Shown here piece after piece: positions 26,904-36,645 of a stretch of 64,000 nt of DNA. The stretch is from positions 2,046,001 to 2,110,000 of the forward strand of contig NZ_CP045292.1 in the NCBI RefSeq assembly GCF_009363055.1. Direction: 5' to 3'. The notes below the pieces were generated by a model that saw only the letters and a program-made list of their open reading frames with translations, ran no database searches and had not been told where the DNA came from. Origin of the DNA: Flavobacterium haoranii (GTDB lineage Bacteria > Bacteroidota > Bacteroidia > Flavobacteriales > Flavobacteriaceae). A program made the position numbers and the translations under genes. How positions within the stretch are numbered: position 1 is the first letter of the stretch; the number at the start of each line of letters is the position of its first letter.

Positions 26904-28430
26904 ATGCGCCAAGAAATTAAAAAAGTCGAATTGCGAAATTTGCAAATTGAAGATTACAAGCAACTTAAAAAATCAATGATTGAAGCTTATCCTGATATGG
27001 AAAATTCCTATTGGGACGAGAAACATATTGAAAAATTACTCGAAAAATTTCCTGAAGGACAATTGGTAATTCTAGCCGATGACATTGTTGTAGGTTCTGC
27101 ACTTTCAATTATTGTTTCAGAAAAAAATGCTTATAAAGTCCATACTTATAAGGAAATTACAAGTAACTACACTTTTAAAACCCATAACGATGATGGAGAA
27201 ATTCTTTACGGTATTGATGTTTTTGTACACCCAAAATATCGTGGTTTACGATTAGGAAGAAGACTATATGATGCTCGAAAAGAACTATGTGAACAACTTA
27301 ATTTAAAAGCTATCGTTTTTTCAGGAAGAATTCCAAATTATGCTCAATATGCAAATGAATTAAACCCAAAAGAATATATTGAAAAAGTAAACAAAAGAGA
27401 ACTTTTTGATCCTGTTCTAACCTTTCAATTAAGTAATGATTTTCAGCCCGTTCGAGTAATGCGAAATTATTTAGAAGGCGATAAAAGTTCGCAAGATTTT
27501 GCAGTTTTACTCGATTGGAACAACATTTATTATGAAGAAAAAAAGAAACTAATTAATGTTGACAAAAGTGTTATTCGCTTAGGCTTAATACAATGGCAAA
27601 TGCGTTCCTTAGGAAATTTAGAAGCGCTTTTTGAACAAGCCGAATTCTTTATTGATGCAGTTTCAGGTTATGGAAGTGACTTTGCATTGTTTCCAGAATT
27701 ATTTACCGCTCCATTAATGGCTGATTATAACCATCTTTCTGAAGCAGAAGCCATAAAAGAATTAGCAAAATATACCGATGCTATAAAAAAGAAAATGCAA
27801 GAATTTGCTATTTCTTACAACATCAACATCATATCTGGAAGTATGCCCTACTTAGAAAACGGACATGTATATAATGTCGGTTTTTTATGTAGAAGAGACG
27901 GAACCAGCGAAATGTATCGCAAAATTCATATTACACCAAATGAAGTTTTCCATTGGGGAATTACCGGCGGAGATGTCATTCAAACCTTCGATACAGATTG
28001 TGGTAAAATTGGTATAGTAATTTGTTACGATGTTGAATTTCCAGAATTATCACGTTTAATGGCAGATCAAGGAATGAATATATTGTTTGTGCCTTTCTTA
28101 ACCGATACGCAAAATGGTTACACTAGAGTAAAACATTGTGCACAAGCTCGCGCTATTGAAAACGAATGTTACGTAGCTATTGCGGGTTGTGTAGGAAATT
28201 TACCAAAAGTAAACAACATGGATATTCAGTATGCGCAAGCTGCTGTTTTTACGCCTTCAGATTTTGCTTTTCCAAGTAATGGAATTAAAGCGGAAGCGAC
28301 ACCTAATACTGAAATGACACTTATTGTTGATGTCGATCTAGATGTGTTAAAAGAACTGCACGAACACGGAAGTGTTCAAATTATGAAAGACCGTAGACAC
28401 GATTTGTACCAATTAAAAAAACTTAAATAA
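26904..28430 (+). CDS. GNAT acetyltransferase-carbon-nitrogen hydrolase fusion
   Basis: A 508-residue two-domain protein. Residues about 1-200 are a GNAT acyltransferase with the acyl-CoA loop region in V-H-P-K-Y-R-G-L-R-L-G-R-R-L-Y. Residues about 220-500 are a nitrilase-superfamily amidase: the catalytic triad is visible as Glu in A-L-F-P-E-L-F, Lys in Y-R-K-I-H-I-T-P and Cys in I-V-I-C-Y-D-V-E-F-P-E. The fusion is a known architecture in several bacterial phyla; substrate unknown. Probably cytoplasmic, since no signal peptide is present. It has a strong promoter with an overlapping palindrome. Confidence 0.93.
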   Translation: MRQEIKKVELRNLQIEDYKQLKKSMIEAYPDMENSYWDEKHIEKLLEKFPEGQLVILADDIVVGSALSIIVSEKNAYKVHTYKEITSNYTFKTHNDDGEILYGIDVFVHPKYRGLRLGRRLYDARKELCEQLNLKAIVFSGRIPNYAQYANELNPKEYIEKVNKRELFDPVLTFQLSNDFQPVRVMRNYLEGDKSSQDFAVLLDWNNIYYEEKKKLINVDKSVIRLGLIQWQMRSLGNLEALFEQAEFFIDAVSGYGSDFALFPELFTAPLMADYNHLSEAEAIKELAKYTDAIKKKMQEFAISYNINIISGSMPYLENGHVYNVGFLCRRDGTSEMYRKIHITPNEVFHWGITGGDVIQTFDTDCGKIGIVICYDVEFPELSRLMADQGMNILFVPFLTDTQNGYTRVKHCAQARAIENECYVAIAGCVGNLPKVNNMDIQYAQAAVFTPSDFAFPSNGIKAEATPNTEMTLIVDVDLDVLKELHEHGSVQIMKDRRHDLYQLKKLK

Positions 28431-28450
28431 ATTTTTATCACTCTGACTTC

Positions 28451-28471
28451 TCGACTCCGTTCGAAGTGACA
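28451..28471 (+). repeat. Dispersed intergenic repeat, copy 1
   Basis: One of three 21-base copies of a motif starting TCGACT and ending TGACA found in successive spacers (others at 29346 and 30251). This copy sits between the GNAT-nitrilase gene and the DUF6265-like gene. Confidence 0.65.
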
Positions 28472-28481
28472 GCGCTAAAGA

Positions 28482-28973
28482 ATGAATATGAAAAAAATAC
28501 TTTTTTTATTTACAGTTATATTATTGTCATTCAATTGTAAAGCACAAAACACTTTACATTATAATGATGAAAAAGGTTCGCCAAAAGCAACTTTAAATGA
28601 ATTAAAATGGCTTTCGGGAAACTGGAAAGGCACTTCTTCAATGGGAGAATTTGAAGAAAATTGGAGTTTAGCTTCAGCAAAAACTATGTTGTTTTCATTT
28701 AAAATGTGGAAAAATGATGACGTTTACTTTTATGAAATAGGACACATTGTAGAAAAAGATAAAAGTTTAGTTTTAGAATTAAAACATTTTGATAAAGATT
28801 TAAAAGGCTGGGAAAAACAAGAAGAAAAAGAGAGTTTTCGTTTGGTGAAAATCGATGGAACAAAATTTTATTTTGATAAAATTACTTACGAAAAAATTGA
28901 TGACAATCACATGATTGTTTATGTTTTAATGGAAGAAAGTGGCGAAGAATTAATTTTTAATTTTAAGAAATAA
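28482..28973 (+). CDS. Secreted DUF6265-like protein
   Basis: A 163-residue protein with a signal peptide ending L-S-F-N-C-K-A-Q. The Cys makes lipoprotein processing possible, although A-Q after it also fits signal peptidase I. The body starts L-N-E-L-K-W-L-S-G-N-W-K-G-T and continues E-F-E-E-N-W-S-L-A-S-A-K-T-M-L, which resembles the DUF6265 pattern and a lipocalin-like beta barrel. No enzymatic residues recognised. ATG at 28482 is chosen; a second ATG two codons on (28488) is an equally good start. Confidence 0.7.
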   Translation: MNMKKILFLFTVILLSFNCKAQNTLHYNDEKGSPKATLNELKWLSGNWKGTSSMGEFEENWSLASAKTMLFSFKMWKNDDVYFYEIGHIVEKDKSLVLELKHFDKDLKGWEKQEEKESFRLVKIDGTKFYFDKITYEKIDDNHMIVYVLMEESGEELIFNFKK

Positions 28974-28975
28974 AA

Positions 28976-29326
28976 ATGAGTAAAACCTGTTTAGAATGTG
29001 GCGATAAAATTGTAGGTCGCGAAGACAAGAAGTTTTGCAGCGATGCTTGTCGGAATGCTTACAATAATAAAATGAACAAAGATCAAAACAATTTAATGCG
29101 TAACATTAACAATAAACTACGCAAAAATTACCGCATCCTTTGTGAATTAAATCCCGAAAATAAAACCAAAACTACTCGAACAAAGTTATTAGCAAAAGGT
29201 TTCGATTTTGAATTTGTAACTTCAGTTTATGAAACCAAAAACGGAAATACTTATTATTTTTTATACGACCAAGGCTATATGGCAGTAGAAAATGATGGTT
29301 ATGTTTTGGTTAAAAAGGATAGTTAG
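28976..29326 (+). CDS. Small zinc-ribbon protein
   Basis: A 116-residue protein with an N-terminal zinc ribbon: C-L-E-C-G-D-K-I-V-G-R-E-D-K-K-F-C-S-D-A-C, i.e. two CxxC-like pairs (C5, C8 and C22, C26), followed by R-N-A-Y-N-N-K. The rest is a basic helix and a small beta region ending V-L-V-K-K-D-S. Such proteins are widespread in flavobacteria; function unknown, possibly nucleic-acid binding. It starts 2 bases after the DUF6265-like gene. Confidence 0.8.
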   Translation: MSKTCLECGDKIVGREDKKFCSDACRNAYNNKMNKDQNNLMRNINNKLRKNYRILCELNPENKTKTTRTKLLAKGFDFEFVTSVYETKNGNTYYFLYDQGYMAVENDGYVLVKKDS

Positions 29327-29345
29327 TTTTAAGAGAAAAAATATC

Positions 29346-29366
29346 TCGACTAAGCTCGATATGACA
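29346..29366 (+). repeat. Dispersed intergenic repeat, copy 2
   Basis: Second copy of the TCGACT...ATGACA element, in the spacer between the zinc-ribbon gene and the SDR gene. Confidence 0.65.
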
Positions 29367-29379
29367 AATAATAAATTAA

Positions 29380-30189
29380 ATGAATAAAAAAATATCTATA
29401 TTAGGTTGTGGTTGGTTAGGATTACCATTAGCCCAACAATTTGTAACCAAAGGTTATGAAGTAAAAGGTTCTACAACTTCCATATCTAAACATCACGAAC
29501 TAAAAGAGCAAAATATTCAACCTTATATTGTTGAATTACATGAAAACGAAGTTTATGGCGATTTTGACCAATTTTTAGAAGGAAGCGAACTTCTGGTTAT
29601 TAATTTTCCGCCAAAATTAAATGGCGAAAGTCCAGAAAGTTTGGTAAAAAAAATAAAAAAGTGTTTACCTTTTATAGAAAAATCAACAGTTAAAAAAGTA
29701 ATATTTGTAAGTTCTACAGCTGTTTTTCCTGATAGTTTTCCTATGAAAACCATTTATGAAGATACACCACCTCAACCTAATGATGAGCGAGGCAAACAAC
29801 TATTAGAAAGCGAAAATCGTTTGAGATATAATACTCATTTTGAAACCACAATTTTACGTTTTGGAGGTTTAATAGGTGAAGAGAGACACCCAATAAATTT
29901 TATCGCTGGAAAGAAAAATATTGACAATCCTGAAGCTCCTGTAAATTTGATTCACCAACAAGATTGCATCAATCTTATCTTTCATATTATAGATCATAAT
30001 TTATGGGGGAAAGCCTTAAATGCGACCTATCCTAAACATCCTAAACGCAACGAATATTATACTGAAAAAGCAGCAACTCTTGGTTTAGAAATTCCTGAAT
30101 TTAAAACAAATACTATTTCTAAAGGAAAATATATAAGTTGTAAATATTTGCGTGAAAAATATGGATTTGAGTTTTTGAATGAAATTTAG
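29380..30189 (+). CDS. NAD(P)-dependent SDR/epimerase-like protein (YeeZ type)
   Basis: A 269-residue extended-SDR-like protein with an N-terminal Rossmann motif I-L-G-C-G-W-L-G-L-P-L (a GxGxxG variant with Cys and Trp), then V-I-F-V-S-S-T-A-V-F-P near the middle and a substrate region T-T-I-L-R-F-G-G-L-I-G. The usual catalytic YxxxK is not obvious, as in YeeZ-type proteins. The reaction is unknown. It stands alone between two repeat-bearing spacers. Confidence 0.82.
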   Translation: MNKKISILGCGWLGLPLAQQFVTKGYEVKGSTTSISKHHELKEQNIQPYIVELHENEVYGDFDQFLEGSELLVINFPPKLNGESPESLVKKIKKCLPFIEKSTVKKVIFVSSTAVFPDSFPMKTIYEDTPPQPNDERGKQLLESENRLRYNTHFETTILRFGGLIGEERHPINFIAGKKNIDNPEAPVNLIHQQDCINLIFHIIDHNLWGKALNATYPKHPKRNEYYTEKAATLGLEIPEFKTNTISKGKYISCKYLREKYGFEFLNEI

Positions 30190-30202
30190 AATAAATAAAA
30201 AA

Positions 30203-30272
30203 CTGTCATTCTGAATGAAATGAAGAATCTTTTTTTACTGTTAAGATTTTTCGACTTCGCTCAAAATGACAG
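30203..30272. repeat. Imperfect inverted repeat with dispersed-repeat arms
   Basis: The left arm (30203-30230, starting CTGTCATTCTGA) pairs imperfectly with the right arm (30244-30272, ending AAAATGACAG). The right arm contains copy 3 of the TCGACT...ATGACA element (30251-30271). The convergent position suggests it also ends transcription. Confidence 0.75.
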
Positions 30273-30277
30273 TATAA

Positions 30278-30317
30278 TCTTTTTAAGTTCTCGATACATT
30301 CCAATTTCATTGGAATA
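30278..30317. repeat. Second hairpin in the same spacer
   Basis: TTCTCGATACATTCCAA and TTGGAATACTCGAAC are near-perfect inverted arms around TTTCA. It lies just before the end of the M13 peptidase gene and may terminate it. Confidence 0.65.
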
Positions 30318-30332
30318 CTCGAACTGACGAGA

Positions 30333-32399
30333 TTACCAAATTTTAACTCGGTCTGCAGGTTTTACATACATTCCGTCTCCTTCTTTAACTCCAAATGTAT
30401 TATAGAAAGCATCCATGTTTTTTAATGGTTCACTAGCTCTATACATTCCTGGTGAATGTGGATCTGTTTTTACTTGATTTTTAATTGCTTCATCACGCAT
30501 TTTTGTTCTCCAAATAGTTGCCCAAGAAATAAAGAAACGTTGATCTGGAGTATAACCATCTATTAAACCAGGATTTCCTTTTTCTTTCAAATAAATTTGT
30601 AAACCATCATAAGCGGCGTTGATTCCACCTAAATCTCCAATATTTTCTCCAAGTGTAAATTTACCATCAACGTAAATACCAGGTAATGGCTGTAAGTTTG
30701 AATATTGAGCAGCTAAAGCACCACCAAGTTCTGTAAATTGTTTTAAATCTTCATCACTCCACCAATTTACTAAGTTTCCGTTTGAATCGTAACGAGAACC
30801 TGAATCGTCAAAACCATGAGAAATTTCATGTCCAATTACCGCTCCAATTCCACCATAATTAACCGCTTCATCAGCTTTGTAATCATAGAAAGGAGGTTGT
30901 AAAATAGCCGCTGGGAACACAATCTCATTATTTGACGGATTGAAATATGCATTTACAGTTTGAGGTGACATTCCCCATTCTGTTTTATCAACTGGTTTTC
31001 CTAATTTATCTAAATTCTTTTGGTGCGACCACAATGAATATTGTCTAGAATTTTCAAAATAAGTTCCGCCGTTCTCTGGGCTAGTAACTGTTAATTTTGA
31101 GTAATCTTTCCATTTATCAGGATATCCAATTTTAACTGTTAATTTGTTTAACTTCAATTTTGCATTTTCCTTAGTTGAAGGCGTCATCCAAGGTAAATTA
31201 TCAATTCTATTTTCAAAAGCCTTCATAACATTTGCAATCATAGCTTGTGCTTTCGCTTTTGCCTCTGGAGGGAATTTTTTAGCTACATATAATTTACCTA
31301 AAGCTTCACCTAATCTACCATTTACTGTTGCTAAAGCTCTTTCTTCTGCTGGACGTTGTTTAACTGCTCCTGTTAAAGTTTTACCATAGAAATCCCAATT
31401 TGCATCAGCAATTTCAGTTGATAATACTCCTGAAGCATCGTTTAATAAAGTCCAACGTAAATATGCTTTCCAAGAAGCTAAATCTCCTTCTTTGAAAATT
31501 GCTTCAACTCTTTCTAAATATTTTGGTTGCGAAACTACAACTGAATCAATCTTTCCAATTCCAACACCTGTTAAATAATTATCCCAATTAACTGTTGGTA
31601 AAACTTTACCTAATTCAGCAACTGTCATTGGATTATAAGTTTTTCTTCTATCACGACGTTCTACTCTATCTAACATCGATTCTGCCATTTTAGTTTCTAG
31701 TGCTAAAATTTGCTCTGCTGAAGTCTTAGCTTGAGCTTCAGAATCTCCTAAAAATTGTAACATTCTTGTTACGTGCGCTACATATTTAGCTCTTTTTTCT
31801 TTAGTATCTTCTGCATCAGAAACATAATAATCTCTGTCTGGTAATCCTAAACTTCCGTTACCAATATAAACTACATTTCGATTACTGTCTTTAGCATCTG
31901 TATAAATATAACTTCCGAAGAAACCAATACTAGCTTCTGGTTCTAATTCAGTTGTTAAAGCAACTAAATCTTTTGCGTTTTGAATTTTATCAATTTTAGC
32001 TAAATATGGTTTTAATGGAGAAATACCCATTTTGTTACGGGTAATCGTATCTAAAACTGATTTGTACAAACTTAATGCTTTTCCTTGATCAGAGTTTGGA
32101 TCAATCGATTTATCTGCTAAAGCTTCTTTTAAGATTGCCATTACATCATCGTCAGTATTTTTACGAAGTTCATCAAAACTACCCCAACGCGTTCTATCGG
32201 CTGGAATTTCGGTTTTGTCTAACCACTTTCCATTTACATAACGAAAGAAGTCGTTACTTGGACTTACTGATGTATCCATGTATTCTGTGTTAATACCTGG
32301 ACTTGATTTTTTTGTTTCTGTTTTTGCCACTTCTTGATTTGACTTACAAGAATTTAATAATGACAATAAAAAAAGGAAGCCTAAGCTTCCTTTAATCAT
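30333..32399 (-). CDS. pepO: M13 family (neprilysin/PepO-like) metallopeptidase, lipoprotein
   Basis: A 688-residue zinc endopeptidase. It has a lipobox after the signal segment (L-L-S-L-L-N-S-C-K-S), a helical N-terminal M13 domain (M-D-T-S-V-S-P-S-N-D-F-F-R-Y-V-N-G-K-W), the zinc motif V-I-G-H-E-I-S-H-G-F-D-D, the third ligand in G-E-N-I-G-D-L-G-G, and the substrate motif V-N-A-Y-F-N-P. The C-terminal W matches the family (V-K-I-W). It probably acts on oligopeptides in the periplasm or at the surface. It follows the 1126-residue T9SS protein by 67 bases, with its own -7 box. Confidence 0.96.
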   Translation of the reverse strand: MIKGSLGFLFLLSLLNSCKSNQEVAKTETKKSSPGINTEYMDTSVSPSNDFFRYVNGKWLDKTEIPADRTRWGSFDELRKNTDDDVMAILKEALADKSIDPNSDQGKALSLYKSVLDTITRNKMGISPLKPYLAKIDKIQNAKDLVALTTELEPEASIGFFGSYIYTDAKDSNRNVVYIGNGSLGLPDRDYYVSDAEDTKEKRAKYVAHVTRMLQFLGDSEAQAKTSAEQILALETKMAESMLDRVERRDRRKTYNPMTVAELGKVLPTVNWDNYLTGVGIGKIDSVVVSQPKYLERVEAIFKEGDLASWKAYLRWTLLNDASGVLSTEIADANWDFYGKTLTGAVKQRPAEERALATVNGRLGEALGKLYVAKKFPPEAKAKAQAMIANVMKAFENRIDNLPWMTPSTKENAKLKLNKLTVKIGYPDKWKDYSKLTVTSPENGGTYFENSRQYSLWSHQKNLDKLGKPVDKTEWGMSPQTVNAYFNPSNNEIVFPAAILQPPFYDYKADEAVNYGGIGAVIGHEISHGFDDSGSRYDSNGNLVNWWSDEDLKQFTELGGALAAQYSNLQPLPGIYVDGKFTLGENIGDLGGINAAYDGLQIYLKEKGNPGLIDGYTPDQRFFISWATIWRTKMRDEAIKNQVKTDPHSPGMYRASEPLKNMDAFYNTFGVKEGDGMYVKPADRVKIW

Positions 32400-32438
32400 A
32401 TTTTTTTCATTTCATTTTGGTTAAAGAAAGTTATCATA

Positions 32439-32446
32439 CAAATATA
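32439..32446 (-). promoter_or_regulatory. -7 box upstream of the M13 peptidase
   Basis: Minus-strand TATATTTG matches TAnnTTTG, about 40 bases before the start codon. Confidence 0.4.
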
Positions 32447-32466
32447 ACTTTTCAAAATGTTTATTT

Positions 32467-35400
32467 TTATTCTTTAACAATTCTTTTTACAACGTTTTTA
32501 CCTTCAGCAGAAACTTTAACAAAATAAATTCCTTGTGAAGCAGCACTCAAATCGATCGAAGTTTCAAAATTAGAAACGTTTAATTTATCTTTTGAAAGTA
32601 CTAATTTTCCAGTTACATCGTAAACCTCAACCTTTTCTGGGGTTTTATTTCCTAAAGAAATATTGAAAACACCTTTAGAAGGGTTTGGATAAACCATAAC
32701 CGTATTTGAATTAAAATCACTTGTAGATAAAGTACCTTCTATTACAAAGTTATCAATATAAACACCTGCTTGATTCTCAGCTTCATCTGAATGGAAGACA
32801 ATTCTAAAAATTACATTAGCTTGTCCAACTAAACTATTTAATGAATAAAAATAATTTGTTTGAGTTGTATTGGTGCCAGTCCATTGAGCGCCTGGACAGT
32901 TAAAACAATCGTTCCCTGTAGTAAATTCAGTTCTATTACTATTGTACCAGTTTGGTCCCATTTGTCCTAAAACTGTCCAAGTTGAACCAAAATCTGTTGA
33001 ATACTCCACATAAGTTACATCCCAATCTTGCTCTAAGTCATACTTCATGTCAAACTTAATTTGCGGATTTACAGCATAAGTTAAATCATAACATTGAGAT
33101 ACTAAATAAGCTTTTGTTAAATCGGGATAATTACCTGATAAATTAGTAGCATATACTGAATTCGTTCCACTTGAAATTGTGCCTGTAGTAATTCCTATTT
33201 GCCATAAAGCTCCATTAGCACCTTCTATATAACTAATTAATGCGTCGTTTGGAGTTGTAGTAAAAGGATTAACTTGCCCGATAGTACCTGCATCATTCAC
33301 ATAAAAAGTTGTCGACAAATTATTATTATCAGGATATGCATCATTTACAATTGTAGTTGTAATATCTATAGTATGTGTTCCTCTTGTTAAAGAATTTAAA
33401 GTTGGTAAATTAATTACTTGAGAACTTCCTACATTGATTGATCCATTCCAAGTAATATTATTAGGATTTCCATCTACAATATAATCTACTTGAACAGCAT
33501 TAATAACATTTTGTCCGTTGTTTTTAACTTGAATTGACGGAGTAACTGACCCACAAGAAACATTTATTGGATTGCTTATATTTTCTAATTTCACATCATT
33601 ATTTGGTACTTCAACTGGGATATCTGTTTGCCAAACACCTCTACCATATGTTCCTGCAATTAATTTAGAATCTTCTAAATTAATCTCCAAATCTCTAACA
33701 TCTACATTTGGCAAATTAGTATCGAAAGGTTCAAAAGCTGACATCGTATCATCTTTGTAGTATACTCCTAAAGTAGTACCCACATAAATTGGATTTAAAG
33801 AATTTCTTCCTTGGTGTACAATAATTCTTTTCCCAATATTAGGAATTCCATTTGTAATATCAGTAAAAGTTGTACCTCCATTGTTTGAAACTAAAACTTG
33901 TCCATAAGTATATTTAGTTGTTAAGTACACAATATTACTATTTGAAGAGTGTACATCAATTGACTCAATTGGCGTAGAAGCAGTATAAACTAAATTAAAA
34001 GTAATTCCTTTATCTGTACTTTTATATAAATTTCCGCTATTTTTAAGAGAAACATACATGTTATTGTCGTTCATTGGATCTATAGCGATGCATATTATAT
34101 TTCCTGAACCAATGGTTGTACTTTGTTGTACCCAAGCATTGTTAACCAATTTATAAAGTTTTGTAAAACCAGCAAATAACTCTCCTTGAGAATTCATTGA
34201 CATAGGTGTTACCCAGTCTCCTTGTTCACCACTTGGTCCTGAAACTGCTGAAGATAAACTTACTCCTGCATCATTACTTATATACATGTTTTGACCATAG
34301 TAAATAAATCCATAATATTGATTAGGGTTCAAAGGATTAATCGCATTATCCATACCATCACCTCCATGATAACCTCTCCAAGTATTATTGTTATAGGCAA
34401 AACCTCCATTATCTTGAAGTCCACCAGCTATATTGTTAGCGCTTTGTTTAGCTACAGAAATCTTATAAAACTGCCCTATTTGAGCTTCTCCAGTTAAATC
34501 TGAAAAACTAGCAGCATTATTATCAGACATGTAAATACCTCCATCACTTCCACAGTATAGCTTATTTCCATGAAAACCTAAATAATGAATATCGGCATGC
34601 GTAAATGTTGCATTATATGTACTCCAGTTATTTATTTTTGTAGATGAAGCGCCACCATTAGTAGATTTCCATACATTTAGACACCCCGTATAAACCTCTT
34701 CCGCATTTGTTGGTGATGCAGCAAAAGCTAAATCATACCAAGCTTGAGAAGATTCTAAAATATTGGTAGTATTTGAAACTTTAGTGAAATTTGTACCCGA
34801 ATTAGTAGACTTATAAATACCCAAAAAGGCACTTGAAGTACTTGCTCCTAAAACATAAACGTAGTTTGCATTTGCAGGTGTAACATCTAAAATTAATCTA
34901 CCAGCACTTAAGGGCATTCCTGAAGTAACAACTGTAAAACTATCACCAGAATTAGTAGATTTATAAAATCTATTATTTGTAGTTGCATAAACTACTGATG
35001 GATCATTTGGTTTTAATCTTATAGAACCCTGAGAAAAATCACCTGTTTGAACCATTGTCCATGAGGTTCCAGCATTTACAGTTTTATACAAACCTACATT
35101 TGTTGCACACCATAAAATTTGATTATTTGTAGGATGAATTACAATATCACCTGCAAAACTAGATGTATTTGTAAACGTTAATCCTGTTGTATTCCAAGTT
35201 ACACCACCATCGGTTGATTTTAATACACCAACTGAATAAGTGTCTGATGCATCTTTATCTCCAGTTGCAATATAAATTGTATTAGAATTAGAATAATCTA
35301 CTGCAATACCTGATACACCTAACTGTGGTAAATAGTCAGACATTGGAGTCCAGGTTATTCCTGCGTCTGTAGATTTCCAAATTCCACCTCCAGGAGTGCC

Positions 35401-35847
35401 AAAATAAATTGTATTTGGATTACTAGGATCTACATGAACAATATTAACTCTTCCTCTAGCCATTGTAGAATTAGGCTGAGCATTTTGAGTTGGACCTATT
35501 GGCTCCCAATTACTTGGCGGGGCAGCCATAGTGCTTTTATTGTTAGCTTTTGCAATATTTTTTTCTCTCCAAGCATCCCAAAGTTCTTGAGGAGTAATTA
35601 AATATCCCTGCTCATTTACGTTATTACTCCATTGATATTCCCATCTTTTAAATGGTTTAAATCCAGAGCCTTTTTTTCTCCAATCATGAGTTGACCAATA
35701 TTGTTCAAACTCATCTACTAATTGGTTAATTGTTTGGTCTTGTTGTCTACCTTGAGAGTTTGAGTTTCTCCAAGGCGCATTTGAATTAAATTGCGCATTA
35801 CCCAAAAAGGTAATTAATAAACTCGCAATCAGAAAATTAGATTTCAT
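32467..35847 (-). CDS. Large T9SS cargo protein with sortilin/BNR-type beta-propeller
   Basis: A 1126-residue secreted protein. After the signal peptide (L-L-I-T-F-L-G-N-A-Q) and a polar region come many BNR/Asp-box units, e.g. W-K-S-T-D-A-G-I-T-W and L-K-S-T-D-G-G-V-T-W between about 150 and 740, typical of sortilin/VPS10-like propellers. A CARDB-like Ig domain follows (I-Q-V-K-N-N-G-Q-N-V-I-N-A-V), then a beta-sandwich reminiscent of MAM/CUB modules (F-D-M-K-Y-D-L-E-Q-D-W; G-V-Y-I-D-N-F-V-I). The last 75 residues are a type A T9SS sorting domain (V-M-V-Y-P-N-P-S-K-G; G-I-Y-F-V-K-V). No catalytic residues can be assigned; adhesion or polymer binding is plausible. Confidence 0.9.
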   Translation of the reverse strand: MKSNFLIASLLITFLGNAQFNSNAPWRNSNSQGRQQDQTINQLVDEFEQYWSTHDWRKKGSGFKPFKRWEYQWSNNVNEQGYLITPQELWDAWREKNIAKANNKSTMAAPPSNWEPIGPTQNAQPNSTMARGRVNIVHVDPSNPNTIYFGTPGGGIWKSTDAGITWTPMSDYLPQLGVSGIAVDYSNSNTIYIATGDKDASDTYSVGVLKSTDGGVTWNTTGLTFTNTSSFAGDIVIHPTNNQILWCATNVGLYKTVNAGTSWTMVQTGDFSQGSIRLKPNDPSVVYATTNNRFYKSTNSGDSFTVVTSGMPLSAGRLILDVTPANANYVYVLGASTSSAFLGIYKSTNSGTNFTKVSNTTNILESSQAWYDLAFAASPTNAEEVYTGCLNVWKSTNGGASSTKINNWSTYNATFTHADIHYLGFHGNKLYCGSDGGIYMSDNNAASFSDLTGEAQIGQFYKISVAKQSANNIAGGLQDNGGFAYNNNTWRGYHGGDGMDNAINPLNPNQYYGFIYYGQNMYISNDAGVSLSSAVSGPSGEQGDWVTPMSMNSQGELFAGFTKLYKLVNNAWVQQSTTIGSGNIICIAIDPMNDNNMYVSLKNSGNLYKSTDKGITFNLVYTASTPIESIDVHSSNSNIVYLTTKYTYGQVLVSNNGGTTFTDITNGIPNIGKRIIVHQGRNSLNPIYVGTTLGVYYKDDTMSAFEPFDTNLPNVDVRDLEINLEDSKLIAGTYGRGVWQTDIPVEVPNNDVKLENISNPINVSCGSVTPSIQVKNNGQNVINAVQVDYIVDGNPNNITWNGSINVGSSQVINLPTLNSLTRGTHTIDITTTIVNDAYPDNNNLSTTFYVNDAGTIGQVNPFTTTPNDALISYIEGANGALWQIGITTGTISSGTNSVYATNLSGNYPDLTKAYLVSQCYDLTYAVNPQIKFDMKYDLEQDWDVTYVEYSTDFGSTWTVLGQMGPNWYNSNRTEFTTGNDCFNCPGAQWTGTNTTQTNYFYSLNSLVGQANVIFRIVFHSDEAENQAGVYIDNFVIEGTLSTSDFNSNTVMVYPNPSKGVFNISLGNKTPEKVEVYDVTGKLVLSKDKLNVSNFETSIDLSAASQGIYFVKVSAEGKNVVKRIVKE

Positions 35848-35932
35848 TTTGGTTAGGTTTTTTGTTGTGTTGCGAATATACTATTTTTTTAAAAGAATCA
35901 TAATTTAAATTATCAAATTCTAAATAAAACTT

Positions 35933-35940
35933 TAATTTTG
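35933..35940 (+). promoter_or_regulatory. -7 box upstream of the SCO1 gene
   Basis: TAATTTTG matches TAnnTTTG only 11 bases before the ATG, implying a very short leader. Confidence 0.4.
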
Positions 35941-35951
35941 CATTAAAAAAG

Positions 35952-36608
35952 ATGAAATCCTTCAATAAAAAATATTATTTCTTACTAACAATTGTACTAA
36001 TCCTAGTTTTTTTTGGTATATATTACTCATCAACACCGAAAAAAAGTTTACCAATTTTCACTCCACGCGATGTTAATCCAGAATTAGTAGATACAACAGT
36101 TCAACATATTGGTTACAACCATATTATTCAAGATTTTGAATTTACGAATCAAAATGGCAAAAAAATCACGCAAAAAGATTATGAAAATAAAATTTATGTA
36201 GCCGATTTTTTCTTTACTACTTGTCCAACAATTTGTCCTAAAATGACTGACAATATGGTTTGGTTACAAGAACAAATAAAGAACAATCCAAAAGTTATGT
36301 TGTTATCGCATTCGGTTACTCCAGATATCGATACTCCTGAAGTTTTAAAAAATTATGCACTTGAAAAAGGAGTGATTGATAGTAAGTGGAATTTAGTTAC
36401 TGGTGACAAAAAAGACATTTATTATATCGCTAGAAAATCTTACTTAGTAGTAAAAACTGGTAAACCAGAAGAACTATATGATATGGTGCATACAGAAAAT
36501 TTTGTTTTAGTAGATCAAAAAAGAAGGATTCGTGGTTTTTATGACGGAACCAACATAGAAGAAGTTAAAAAATTACTAGAAGATATTAATTTCTTATCAC
36601 AAGAATAA
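35952..36608 (+). CDS. SCO1/SenC family copper chaperone/thioredoxin-like protein
   Basis: A 218-residue protein anchored by one N-terminal membrane helix (about 9-25), with a thioredoxin-like periplasmic domain. The metal/redox motif is C-P-T-I-C-P (Cys91 and Cys95), and a conserved His lies in D-M-V-H-T-E-N-F. SCO proteins deliver copper to, or reduce, the CuA site of cytochrome oxidase. No oxidase gene is adjacent; instead feoAB follow, so a link to metal handling is only contextual. Confidence 0.93.
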   Translation: MKSFNKKYYFLLTIVLILVFFGIYYSSTPKKSLPIFTPRDVNPELVDTTVQHIGYNHIIQDFEFTNQNGKKITQKDYENKIYVADFFFTTCPTICPKMTDNMVWLQEQIKNNPKVMLLSHSVTPDIDTPEVLKNYALEKGVIDSKWNLVTGDKKDIYYIARKSYLVVKTGKPEELYDMVHTENFVLVDQKRRIRGFYDGTNIEEVKKLLEDINFLSQE

Positions 36609-36645
36609 AATTGATATTTATCATTTTCGTTATTAAAAATATAGC

